Shown in pieces: positions 1 to 7,082 of a stretch of 12,756 bases of DNA. The DNA comes from CAYTET01 sp964436975 (GTDB taxonomy: Bacteria; Bacillota_I; Bacilli_A; Erysipelotrichales; Erysipelotrichaceae): contig CAYTET010000056.1 in NCBI GenBank assembly GCA_964436975.1, positions 1 to 12,756 of the forward strand. Direction: 5' to 3'. Under the pieces are notes generated by a model that had not been told where the DNA came from, did no database searches, and saw only the letters and a program-made list of their open reading frames with translations. Every line of letters starts with the position of its first letter. Position 1 is the first letter of the stretch. The position numbers and the translations under genes are program-made.

Positions 1-22
1 GCTTATAAAGTGAGGAACCGAA

Positions 23-616
23 ATGAACAATCGAAAACAGATGGAGCGCAGTTTCAAAAGCCGGCTCAGGCAATACGAGAAAAGCATCCCCAATATGCCG
101 CAGTATATTTCTGAAGAATATCTGCAGAAAGACAAAGCCATCGTCGAACTGAATATAAACGCCGGCTATCAGGTATTCTCCAAACTGGCTCCGGGAAACC
201 AGCTATCCCTTAATTCTGAAATAATCTCTTATATTGATGAAAAGGTCTATCCTATTCCAGCCGCTTATCCGGTGATTTTAAGAGTCCATGGAATCAGCGA
301 TGAAAAAACACAGAGCCAGTTCAGACACTGTGTCAAAGAGCATTACTATCTAGGCTACGAAGACAAGAAAATTGACATGAAACTAAACACTTTTAAAAAC
401 GTAATTCTGTTTACCTTCGGATCCTGTCTGATGATTCTTTACTTTTTTATGACGTCATTTGTGACCGATAATCTGTTTAATGAAATTGCCTCGATTGCTG
501 CCACTGTTGTCATCTGGTCAGCGTTTGAATCAATTCTTTTTGACCGCCGCCAAATCAGCCGGGACTGCAAATATGCCGGCCAGCTGGCCACAATGGAAGT
601 TGAATTTCAGGATTAA
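23..616 (+). CDS. Hypothetical two-helix membrane protein, 197 aa
   Basis: I do not recognise a named family. The first 120 or so residues are hydrophilic and charged (basic start, then a mixed region with several Tyr). Two hydrophobic segments follow, at about residues 125-145 (rich in Phe, Leu and Ile) and 150-170 (Ile, Ala, Val). The protein then ends in a short charged tail. This suggests a cytoplasmic N-terminal domain anchored by a hairpin of two membrane helices. The start is supported by a GTGAGGA Shine-Dalgarno sequence 6 nt upstream of the ATG. It is the only convincing plus-strand gene in the left 10 kb and converges on the phosphoesterase gene. The upstream region is cut by the window edge, so its promoter and partners are unseen. 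Function unknown. Confidence 0.8.
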   Translation: MNNRKQMERSFKSRLRQYEKSIPNMPQYISEEYLQKDKAIVELNINAGYQVFSKLAPGNQLSLNSEIISYIDEKVYPIPAAYPVILRVHGISDEKTQSQFRHCVKEHYYLGYEDKKIDMKLNTFKNVILFTFGSCLMILYFFMTSFVTDNLFNEIASIAATVVIWSAFESILFDRRQISRDCKYAGQLATMEVEFQD

Positions 617-635
617 CATCCTTCATTGTCTTAAC

Positions 636-657
636 GGCTCGGCCCGCCGGGCCGGCC
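636..657. terminator. GC-rich hairpin between convergent genes
   Basis: CGGCCC (640-645), a 3-nt loop and GGGCCG (649-654) form a perfect stem, extended by GGC/GCC around a bulged T. It sits 20-40 bp past the stop of the plus-strand membrane protein gene and 33 bp past the stop of the minus-strand phosphoesterase gene, as expected for a shared bidirectional terminator. Neither side has a clean U-tract, so the call is weak. Confidence 0.35.
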
Positions 658-689
658 ATAGATTCTTCTCTCTGATGGACAGTGTCATT

Positions 690-1541
690 TCAGGCTTTGG
701 AAGAAAGATCCACAACTACCAGCTCGGGACGATTGAAAATCCGGGGAATGCGCACGCTCTCACGGGCCAGTCCTCTGCTGACAATCATAACGGTGCCGTT
801 TACGTTATAGCTGCCGCCGGCATATTTAGGGAAAAAGCCCTGATCCGGGGCAAACAGCCCGTTAATAATGCCGGGCAGCCGCCATTGGCCGCCATGAGCA
901 TGACCGGCCAGCACAAGATCAAAATTATATTCCGAGTATTTTTCTATCAGTTCGGGGCGATGAGCCAGCAGAATAGTATAATTGCCGTTTGCGGATACAC
1001 CGCGCAGCACCTCAAGCTGTTCATCAAGGCCGGCTGTTGCAGCAGTATAGTTGGTAATCTCCGGATCGGAAACACCGCAGATATTGATAGTCTGGCCGCG
1101 GATTTCGCATTCATCATATGTTCCGTTTAAAATGACGACTCCGTATTTGCGGAACAAAGCCAATATGGTATCAATATCATCGCTCCAGTATTCGTGATTG
1201 CCCGTGACGTAATAGCATGGATACTTATCGGCAATACCTTTCAGCAATGCTTCGGTATTGTCATTTGGAATAATATCATCACAGATATCGCCGCCTAATA
1301 ATACGATATCAGGCTTCTGATCATCAACAGCCTGAATCAGTTCGGTTTCGGCATCACCATACTGGCAGGAATGCAGATCGGTAATAAGAACAATGCGGAC
1401 ATGGCCTGTTATTTTGTCGGATGAAACCGAATACTGCTGGATTTTCAGTCTTGCATCAAAGGCCAGCAGAATAAAGACGGCACATAATAGAATTGCCGTT
1501 ACAATCATTAATGCCTTTTTGCTTTTCTTGATTTTATTCAT
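690..1541 (-). CDS. Membrane-anchored calcineurin-like metallophosphoesterase (YkuE-like), 283 aa
   Basis: Two-metal phosphoesterase of the calcineurin-like superfamily. All signature blocks are present: D55-L-H57 (DLHS), G84-D85 (GGDICDD), G114-N-H-E117 (GNHEYW), H194 (LAHRPE) and G213-H-A-H-G-G (GHAHGGQ). A basic start plus one hydrophobic stretch at about residues 10-28 forms an uncleaved signal anchor, so the catalytic domain should face outward. Length and layout match the Bacillus YkuE/YpbG-type membrane phosphoesterases. Some members have been linked to lipid or cell-envelope phosphate chemistry, but the substrate here cannot be read from sequence. The stretch upstream has AGGTGA about 11 nt before the ATG, and a possible TAGAAT (-10) with TTAAGC (-35) at about 1588-1615. 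It appears to be a single-gene unit. Confidence 0.9.
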   Translation of the reverse strand: MNKIKKSKKALMIVTAILLCAVFILLAFDARLKIQQYSVSSDKITGHVRIVLITDLHSCQYGDAETELIQAVDDQKPDIVLLGGDICDDIIPNDNTEALLKGIADKYPCYYVTGNHEYWSDDIDTILALFRKYGVVILNGTYDECEIRGQTINICGVSDPEITNYTAATAGLDEQLEVLRGVSANGNYTILLAHRPELIEKYSEYNFDLVLAGHAHGGQWRLPGIINGLFAPDQGFFPKYAGGSYNVNGTVMIVSRGLARESVRIPRIFNRPELVVVDLSSKA

Positions 1542-1711
1542 TTAATTCGCTTTCACCTGTTCCTTCGGCAAAGCCGTTTACCCGTTTATTCTACCATAGG
1601 CCCGGCCTGGCTTAACAGGTCTGCCCTGCTGACTCTTCAGGTGGTTTGTATATCATTTATTCTTGATTCTCTGGAAACAGACTTTATACTGCGGATTGCT
1701 GTTCTCATTCT

Positions 1712-2431
1712 TCATGTATCGATATTGGCCTTTTTAGCCTGGGAAACAAGCTGGCGGGGATTCAGATTGTATTGGATCCAGTCTTTAATAAACCTTGTGC
1801 CGCACTGACGAAAATCAAATTTATCGCCCTGCTGCCAGCATTGTCTTCAAATTGACAGCACCCATTAATAATCAAGGGGTCTGGCGTTGCGGTCTGATTC
1901 TCCTCCCACCACGACAAGTTCAACACCTTTTAAATGCCGTTCTATATTGATTCTCTCAAGCAGCGGCTGACATATTATATTCTTATGCTTTATAGCCAGA
2001 CCATCAAAACACGCCAGTCGTAAATCCGCCGCTCTTTGGTTTTCAACAGTACATCCGACGATTACATTATCATAGCCGTCATTCCAGTCGGCTGGCATGC
2101 ATTATAGAAAGCGCTCGATTCTTTTTGTCAGAAACAGGAAATTTAAATCAGCTCTTTCCTTAATGATTTGCCAGCATTCATCACGCCATTCATCGGCCTC
2201 TTCGATTAGAAAATCCGAAGAAAAGCATAGAATAACAGTTTCTCCGGCTCTTATTTTACATTCACCGGCCCGCTCTGTGCGTTTATACATTTCAAGCGGC
2301 AGATTCATTTTTCCGGGCTTGACAATATGATCCGTGTCGACGCGGCGTTTTGCATCACCCTTATGAATATAGCAGAACTTGCAGCCTTCACTGTATTTAT
2401 GGCATCCATGCCATGGATTCCACATTGGCAT
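1712..2431 (-). pseudogene. DUF5131 (phage Gp37/Gp68-like) gene with three in-frame stops
   Basis: Read in a single minus-strand frame, this gives 239 residue positions, the usual length of DUF5131/COG4422 proteins. It is interrupted by TAA at codon 110 (2102-2104), TAA at codon 189 (1865-1867) and TGA at codon 195 (1847-1849), with no frameshift anywhere. Family landmarks lie on both sides of each stop: WNPWHGC with a C10-X6-C17-X2-C20 cluster (HGCHKYSEGCKFCY), FLTKRIERF, GYDNVIVGCTVENQ, KHKNIICQPLL, VVVGGESDRNARPLDY, then after the stops FRQCGTRFIKD and a C-terminal PRQLVSQAKKANID. A good GAGGA Shine-Dalgarno sequence precedes the ATG. The Cys cluster resembles an iron-sulfur site of radical SAM type; the family's function is not settled. 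The simplest reading is a recently inactivated gene. Readthrough is a less likely alternative. Confidence 0.8.
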
Positions 2432-2532
2432 TACTAAATCCTCGATTTCTGATAATTAAACATGGTGTGCAGTTTAGAATCCGGTTTATTTCCATGAAGA
2501 ATTAGTTCGGAGTCTACTAATGATTTCTAATT

Positions 2533-2830
2533 TTATTTATGTTGCGGTTCATTAAATGCCGACCCAAATGGCGATAAAGATATTCTTTCAGCGGTGATAT
2601 TTCTTGACCATGCTCTTTCAGTATTATAGATTGCCCCAATTTAAGAAAACTCATCAGTAACATTCCAGTTTCTCTTGGCAGCCAAATGAATAATGTTTTG
2701 AGTTGAATAATCCAGCATGGCAGTTTATGTATAATAAACACTATCCATAACTGCGGTCCCTCCACATATTACAGATACTCTTCCGGTCAATTTAATTGTA
2801 GTTATCAGTTTGCCTGCAACAGTCCAAGTG
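2533..2830 (-). pseudogene. Possible decayed minus-strand gene fragment, unrecognised
   Basis: This covers most of the roughly 400 bp between the DUF5131 pseudogene and the cysteine hydrolase. One minus-strand frame reads about 100 codons with only two stops, TAA at 2725-2727 and TAA at 2641-2643, before ending in TAA at 2533-2535. The segments read like protein: about 34 residues with RVSVICGGTAVMDSVYY, about 28 with MLDYSTQNIIHLAAKRNW, and about 36 with YNTERAWSRNITAERISL. Their codons show a purine-any-pyrimidine tendency. I do not recognise the family. A competing frame holds an uninterrupted 82-codon ORF (2517-2765), whose product is less protein-like. There is no ribosome binding site or start, so this would be a 3' remnant. 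The remaining 2432-2532 holds nothing I can identify. Confidence 0.3.
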
Positions 2831-3325
2831 TCAGCCCGCCAGCAGCTCGCCAAGAGATATAAGCGTGCAGCCCCGGCTTTCATAATACACCAGCATTTCA
2901 TCAATCTTCCGCTTGTCATAACTTGTGACGCAATCCGTCAGGACGGTGACATCATAGCCGGCTTTGCGCATGTTAAAACAGGTGGATTTCACACAGGCAG
3001 TAGCATCGGCACCGGAAATGTAGAATCCTTCAATATTATTTTCCCGAATATATTCAGCAAAGGCTTCACTGGTCAAAGCATTGCTTTTTGTTTTTACAAA
3101 AATATTCTCTGACACTATTTTCATTTCCGGGACAAGTTCGGCTCCGTGGGTATTTGGTTTAAATGTTCTCGTGGAGGCCAGCAGATTATTGTGCTTGATG
3201 TAAACCACAGGAATTTTATGCTCGACCGCCCAATCAATGGCGCGGTTGAGGTTTTCAACAATGTCCCTGTAATTTTTGGTAATATCATTTTGGATGTCAA
3301 TAACAATCAGTGCTTTGCTTTTCAT
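2831..3325 (-). CDS. Isochorismatase-family cysteine hydrolase, 164 aa
   Basis: Alpha/beta cysteine hydrolase of the isochorismatase/nicotinamidase superfamily. The Asp-Lys-Cys catalytic triad can be placed: D10 (ALIVIDIQND), K78 (FVKTKSNAL, matching the family K-x3-[SGN]-A-[FL] pattern) and C111 after the cis-peptide region (SGADATACVKST). At 164 residues it is on the short side, like the YcaC/YecD-type and other uncharacterised hydrolases. The substrate is unknown; family members cleave amides or vinyl ethers such as nicotinamide, ureidocarbamates and isochorismate. An AAGGAGC Shine-Dalgarno sequence lies 7 nt upstream of the ATG. It is an intact gene with apparently decayed reading frames on both sides and no operon partner visible. 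Confident in family, not in reaction. Confidence 0.9.
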   Translation of the reverse strand: MKSKALIVIDIQNDITKNYRDIVENLNRAIDWAVEHKIPVVYIKHNNLLASTRTFKPNTHGAELVPEMKIVSENIFVKTKSNALTSEAFAEYIRENNIEGFYISGADATACVKSTCFNMRKAGYDVTVLTDCVTSYDKRKIDEMLVYYESRGCTLISLGELLAG

Positions 3326-3346
3326 TTATTTGCTCCTTAAACATAA

Positions 3347-3638
3347 TTTGCGACCACGTTTGGTTATAAACAAGAATTTCTGCAATCGCTTCAAAATGCC
3401 GGCGTTGCGCTAGCTGTTTATGATCTGAATTCTGTGCTGATAATATCGCGCAAAACAGTGCTTATTTTATGATGCTCTTGTATATCTATGTAATTTCCAA
3501 TAATTGCTTTAACTATTGCTTCCCATTATTTTTCCTTCAATGGCCATTCAGCCGGATGGTATTGATTCTCCGGAGGCAGTTAATGATTTGGACCGTCAAA
3601 AGCCATTTGCTTATAATCAGCCGGGTAATGATAAATAA
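3347..3638 (+). pseudogene. Possible plus-strand gene fragments in the 361-bp gap
   Basis: The gap between the cysteine hydrolase and the ROK kinase holds no intact gene. Two short plus-strand stretches look coding. The first is 3347-3472, an open frame ending in TGA with KQEFLQSLQNAGVALAVYDL. The second, in another frame, is 3540-3638, with 32 codons from ATG, containing PDGIDSPEAVNDLDRQKPF and ending at TAA; it has no Shine-Dalgarno sequence. AT-rich sequence separates them. They could be pieces of one frameshifted gene or chance. The family is not recognised. Confidence 0.2.
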
Positions 3639-3686
3639 ACTTATCTTGTGATTCTCGCTGCTTTATACTAAATTGCGACGTTTTAT

Positions 3687-4595
3687 TTATTCACTGGCTT
3701 CTCTGGAAAACGGAATCATGGCAGCGCCTATCACACCCGGTTCAGCCAGTTGGGCAATCACAAACGGAGTATCCTTTACCGCATCATGTGACATCTGCTT
3801 GTAGTAGTCGATAACCTGCGGTAAAAACGCTTCGGCGCTTTTCAGCATTCCGCCGCCGATTATATACATATCCGGATCACATACACAGCCTATTGTCGCA
3901 AACATCTGGCCTAAATCTTCAGCCATGCCGTCAACAATCGCTTGGGCTTTGGCATCACCGCTTTGGGCTAAATCAAAAACCGTGCCGGCATGAAAAATCT
4001 CTTTGTCGGGAAAGGCCGCAATTCCTTTGCGCCGGATGGCCGTTCCGGAAGCTTCACTTTCAATCGCTCCGGCATTAAGGCTGTTCATCTTTTCCCGGTT
4101 CCGGTCAATTATGATATTGGCAATTTCACCGCCAAAGCCGTGTTTGCCGGCAACCGTTTTGCCGTCAACCACCAGAACTCCGCCGATGCCGGTTGAAATA
4201 GTCACATAGAAAATTGACTTCTGGCCTTTGCCGGCTCCAACCAAGGCTTCCGCCAGACCGGCAACATTGGCATCATTGTCAAGGTAGGCCGGCATATTGA
4301 ATTCAGCGCTTAGCTCCTGGGCAATGGGATAGCCGGTAAATCCCGGCAGGTTGCTTGACAGCAGCATTGTGCCGGTCTTGCTGTCAACCGGGCCGGGCAC
4401 TCCGACCCCGATGCCGCTGGCCTGATTCCAGTCCGGCAGCTGGTGAATCATTTCTTTCATATTAGCCATGACTTTAGCCGGGCCCTGGGTGCCGTATGAC
4501 GGTCCTTTGGCCGTAGCCATGATGGTGCCGTCAGCATTTACTTTAGCCACCCTTATGTTAGTTCCGCCCAGATCTACACCAATGTAACATTTCAT
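3687..4595 (-). CDS. ROK-family sugar kinase (glucokinase-like), 302 aa
   Basis: ATP-dependent kinase of the ROK family, most likely phosphorylating glucose or another hexose or N-acyl-hexosamine in the cytoplasm. Visible motifs are the phosphate loop DLGGTNIR (residues 8-15), GVGVPGPVD (63-71), the sugar-binding and catalytic block LDNDANVAG with D108, the STGIGG loop (134-139), and HGFGGEIAN with H152 and E156. The zinc site typical of ROK proteins (CxCGxxGCxE) should fall near residues 168-180. Here that stretch is KMNSLNAGAIESEASG, with no cysteine. Length is normal. An AGGAG Shine-Dalgarno sequence precedes the ATG. The 69-residue membrane protein gene ends 60 bp upstream on the same strand, so co-transcription is possible. 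The exact sugar cannot be told from sequence. Confidence 0.92.
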   Translation of the reverse strand: MKCYIGVDLGGTNIRVAKVNADGTIMATAKGPSYGTQGPAKVMANMKEMIHQLPDWNQASGIGVGVPGPVDSKTGTMLLSSNLPGFTGYPIAQELSAEFNMPAYLDNDANVAGLAEALVGAGKGQKSIFYVTISTGIGGVLVVDGKTVAGKHGFGGEIANIIIDRNREKMNSLNAGAIESEASGTAIRRKGIAAFPDKEIFHAGTVFDLAQSGDAKAQAIVDGMAEDLGQMFATIGCVCDPDMYIIGGGMLKSAEAFLPQVIDYYKQMSHDAVKDTPFVIAQLAEPGVIGAAMIPFSREASE

Positions 4596-4655
4596 ATTAT
4601 CGTTTTCTCCTTTTCCATATAGGCAACTGCTGTCTGGCTCAATGCCGCTGGCAGC

Positions 4656-4865
4656 TTATTTTTTCTTGCGGGACCGGGCAAACACAAAGATGAAAATCAG
4701 AAAAGAAAGACTGCTGACTATGGCCATGATAATACCCATAGTGACACCCAGATTATAAGCCGGCCCATTTTCAGGATGCATCCGCAGCCCGTGAAAACAT
4801 GCCCCGATAATCAGGGCAGCCAGTCCCGTTAAAAGCGGAATGCGCCAATTATTCAAGTGTTTCAT
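4656..4865 (-). CDS. Small two-helix membrane protein, 69 aa
   Basis: Unrecognised small protein with two hydrophobic segments, at about residues 10-25 (LLTGLAALIIGACF) and 40-62 (GVTMGIIMAIVSSLSFLIFIF). They are joined by a short polar loop, and the protein ends in a strongly basic tail (RSRKKK). The tail predicts a cytoplasmic C-terminus and therefore, with two helices, a cytoplasmic N-terminus. The GGGGAG Shine-Dalgarno sequence about 8 nt upstream and coding-like composition support a real gene. It lies between the pyrophosphatase and ROK kinase genes on the same strand. A possible TATACT -10 box at 4903-4908 suggests it may also have its own promoter. Confidence 0.7.
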   Translation of the reverse strand: MKHLNNWRIPLLTGLAALIIGACFHGLRMHPENGPAYNLGVTMGIIMAIVSSLSFLIFIFVFARSRKKK

Positions 4866-4933
4866 ATCCCAGTCTCCCCGTTTATGCTGTTACTCTTCCG
4901 CCAGTATAGCGGTTCTGTCTATTGACAGAGCAA

Positions 4934-5434
4934 TTATTCCTGCGGCTTTAATGAATTAACGTATCTTTCACGGCATTCCTCAATAATGGCGATTGTTTCT
5001 TCAATTCCGTGGTAATCACCCGTTGTGACGACAACCTTCTGCAGAACCTTGTAGTTCTGGAAAAAGTTCTTTATTTCATCAAGTTCAAATGAAGGCAGAT
5101 CAGTAAGCTGGTTGACATCGTCATAGCGCGGATCACAGTCCACCACCGCAATCAGCTTATAATCATCCTGGCCGCCATCGTTCATTGAAAGATAGCCCAG
5201 AACCCGGGCCGGTACAACACAGCCGGGGAAGGTTGGATCTTTGCAGATGACCATGATGTCTAAAGGATCACCGTCCGGGGCCAGTGTCTTTTCAATAATT
5301 CCGTATTCAGTCGGATAACTCATGGCCGAATACAGCACCCTGTCCAGTTTGATGCGGCCGGTCTTATGATCGACCTCATACTTGTTCTTTGAGTTTAAAG
5401 GAATCTCAATCAAAGCATTGACAACAGTATTCAT
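4934..5434 (-). CDS. ppa: Inorganic pyrophosphatase, family I, 166 aa
   Basis: Soluble Mg-dependent enzyme hydrolysing pyrophosphate to two phosphates, which pulls biosynthetic reactions forward. The family I signature is intact: D54-G-D56-P-L-D59 (equivalent to E. coli D65, D67 and D70). Other active-site residues are also seen: K19/E20 (KYEVD), R32 (LDRVL), Y40 and Y44 (YPTEYG), and D86, D91 and K93 (NDGGQDDYKLIAV). The length is close to the usual 170-175 residues. The GCGAGGAAAA Shine-Dalgarno sequence is well placed. A probable extended -10 promoter lies about 75 bp upstream of the ATG. The 69-aa gene and the ROK kinase follow on the same strand. Confidence 0.95.
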   Translation of the reverse strand: MNTVVNALIEIPLNSKNKYEVDHKTGRIKLDRVLYSAMSYPTEYGIIEKTLAPDGDPLDIMVICKDPTFPGCVVPARVLGYLSMNDGGQDDYKLIAVVDCDPRYDDVNQLTDLPSFELDEIKNFFQNYKVLQKVVVTTGDYHGIEETIAIIEECRERYVNSLKPQE

Positions 5435-5509
5435 GGGTTTTCCTCGCTTATTTAAATTTCATTATTGTAATGCCGTACTAACAGGCTTTTTAGTCAATTC
5501 TCCGTCTTT

Positions 5510-5518
5510 ATTATAGCA
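5510..5518 (-). promoter_or_regulatory. Probable extended -10 promoter for ppa
   Basis: On the minus strand this reads TGC-TATAAT, a perfect -10 box with the TGn extension. The -35 region 17 bp upstream (TTTTTA) is poor, which is acceptable for an extended -10 promoter. The predicted transcript would start about 70 nt before the ppa ATG, just downstream of the terminator-like inverted repeat of the preceding gene. Confidence 0.45.
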
Positions 5519-5533
5519 GACTAGACCGGCCAT

Positions 5534-5599
5534 AAAAACAGCAGACTGGCAGAATGTGCTCGGCGCCTAAGGCGCGGCCATATTCTGTCAGCCTGTCTG
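5534..5599 (-). terminator. Long inverted repeat with T-tract, terminator of the GTPase gene
   Basis: Arms 5542-5567 and 5571-5599 pair around a TAA loop. The core is GCGCC/GGCGC, then a G-U-tolerant AGAATGTG/CATATTCT section, then CAGAC/GTCTG, with a few bulges. On the minus strand the stem is followed three bases later by TTTTT (5534-5538). It begins 21 bp past the GTPase stop codon. The arms are longer than a typical terminator, so a repeat-element origin is also possible. Confidence 0.5.
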
Positions 5600-5619
5600 T
5601 GATTAATCCATGATAAGAA

Positions 5620-6756
5620 TTACTTATTTTTTATCTGCAGCTGTTCTTTGAACAATTCCGTCATTTTTTCACTGCCGCTTTTGGTCCCGATATCTGTAAT
5701 CTGCATTTCACCTTTAAAGACCAGTTCCATCACTGCTATGTAGGCCTGGCCAAGAGCCACGGTGATCACGGCAGCCGTGGCCGCTGAAATGGTGCCGCCG
5801 ACCACCGAGCCGGCCCCCGGTATTAATTTCAGAATCGTTGCTACAGCCGTCTTGCCCAGCAGGGTTGCCCCGCCGGCGCCGATTGTCGATGATAACATGG
5901 CCGTTATGATGCTCTTGCTGACATCAAAGCCGAATATTACGGTTATCGAAGCAATCATTGACAGTTGGGTAGGAATCAGCAGCGCGCAGTCTGAAAAGGG
6001 AATCGGAATGGCTCCTTCACCGGCCGCCGCCGCTGCGGCAGCTGTCACTGCGGCATGGGCCCGGCGCTTCTTTTCCTCCAGACTGGCAATCTGAACATTC
6101 TGGAGGGTATCCACCAGTTCAGCTGGCAGAGTCTGGCCCATCACCCCGATCAGAACATCCAGGCCGTATGATTTCACTGTCCCTAATTCATCGATTTCAT
6201 AATCCTGGGCCAGAACCGGAATTATCTGCACAACATCAAGATTTTCATCCTGCAGGGTTTTTCTCATTTCTGCGGCCCTTTTCTTGGAAAAAGACTGGGT
6301 CAGAACAACAATAATCGGCACCTGGGTTACCTGGTCTTCTTGCGAAAGATCCCGCAGCCAGCTGATTTCTTCCGGCTCAATTCTGTTGGAAGCCGTATTT
6401 ATGCAATACCAGATGCAGTGGATAGCCTGATTGATATCATGGGCTGCCACTCCCTTTTTAATAGTATCGATAATTTCATTCTTTACCTCATTCTGAACCT
6501 GTCGCCCCATTTCCAGACCGCGGGTATCATAGATGGCAAGCGGCATATCTTTTTTGACCAGCCGGCACATATGGTCGGTTACCGGCCTTCCCATGCCGGT
6601 TTCAGCCAGCTTTTCCTTAAACACGGCATTGATAAGCGTACTTTTGCCGACACCCGTCTTGCCGGCGACAATAATATTCAGGGTTTTCAAATTCTTGATT
6701 TTCTCAGCGATTGCATTAATTGCATCCTGGGCAATCTTATCAGTATCCAAAGTCAT
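5620..6756 (-). CDS. GTPase with C-terminal DUF697 membrane domain, 378 aa
   Basis: An Era/TrmE-like GTPase domain (about residues 20-215) is fused to a hydrophobic DUF697 domain (about 230-345). Seen: the G1 P-loop GKTGVGKST (32-40), G2 Thr in GRPVTDH (T60) and G3 DTRG (77-80). At the G4 position, the canonical [NT]KxD is replaced by VLTQS (151-155), so guanine recognition may be altered. An Ala-rich linker (TAAAAAAAAGEGA) leads to the DUF697 hallmark IPIPFSDCALLIPTQLSMI and Gly/Ala-rich hydrophobic stretches that probably contact membrane. I chose the ATG at 6754-6756 because AGGAG lies 6-7 nt upstream. An in-frame ATG at 6786 lacks a site and would add 10 residues. The start overlaps by ATGA the end of an upstream small reading frame. 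Related proteins act in membrane or envelope stress contexts, but the role here is unknown. Confidence 0.85.
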   Translation of the reverse strand: MTLDTDKIAQDAINAIAEKIKNLKTLNIIVAGKTGVGKSTLINAVFKEKLAETGMGRPVTDHMCRLVKKDMPLAIYDTRGLEMGRQVQNEVKNEIIDTIKKGVAAHDINQAIHCIWYCINTASNRIEPEEISWLRDLSQEDQVTQVPIIVVLTQSFSKKRAAEMRKTLQDENLDVVQIIPVLAQDYEIDELGTVKSYGLDVLIGVMGQTLPAELVDTLQNVQIASLEEKKRRAHAAVTAAAAAAAGEGAIPIPFSDCALLIPTQLSMIASITVIFGFDVSKSIITAMLSSTIGAGGATLLGKTAVATILKLIPGAGSVVGGTISAATAAVITVALGQAYIAVMELVFKGEMQITDIGTKSGSEKMTELFKEQLQIKNK

Positions 6757-6941
6757 TCTGTTCTCCTTTTCTTTTGCTGCACGCATACTTTCTGATCTTC
6801 ATAATCTGTTTTCCAGCAATCCGGTGATAACCGGAACCGCTTATTGCGGTCTTTTACAGTCAGCAGCCGTATCAACGGAATCATTCCGCTGATAATCCTG
6901 CGCCTGCTGTCCATATACTTGATGTCTTTTTCTTACGGCAT
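6753..6941 (-). pseudogene. Start-stop leader ORF coupled to the GTPase gene
   Basis: A near-perfect AAGGAGG Shine-Dalgarno sequence (6948-6954) lies 6 nt before an ATG (6939-6941). The frame then reads ATG CCG TAA, stopping at codon 3. Beyond the stop it stays open for 59 codons, with basic content (DSRRRIISGMIPLIRLL, then KDRNKRFRLS), and ends in TGA at 6753-6755. That TGA overlaps the GTPase ATG as ATGA. It may be a small coupled gene killed by one nonsense mutation, a shorter gene starting at the in-frame ATG at 6912-6914 (which has no good ribosome site), or a deliberate two-codon minimal ORF in a regulatory leader. Two small hairpins (CCGGT-GATA-ACCGG at 6821-6834 and CCGC-TTATT-GCGG at 6837-6849) sit inside it. 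From 6955 to 7082 I see no gene or clear promoter. Confidence 0.35.
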
Positions 6942-7082
6942 TGTTAGCCTCCTTGACCTGTTATTCACTATGGAATGTGTTTTTCACGCGAATTCAGCCG
7001 CGGCCATAAGGCAGGTTAAAAAGCGCAATTTTTCCGGCTACCGGACGAATCGGCCGACCGGCAGTTCCTTGAAAACCGCACT

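Noticed and set aside
480..1130. Plus-strand 216-codon ORF overlapping the phosphoesterase gene
   Set aside because: Antisense shadow of a gene with complete catalytic motifs; no family resemblance and no ribosome site.
4914..4929. TCTGTC-TATT-GACAGA hairpin after ppa as a terminator
   Set aside because: Only 6 bp of stem and no T-tract on the minus strand; transcription probably continues into the 69-aa gene.
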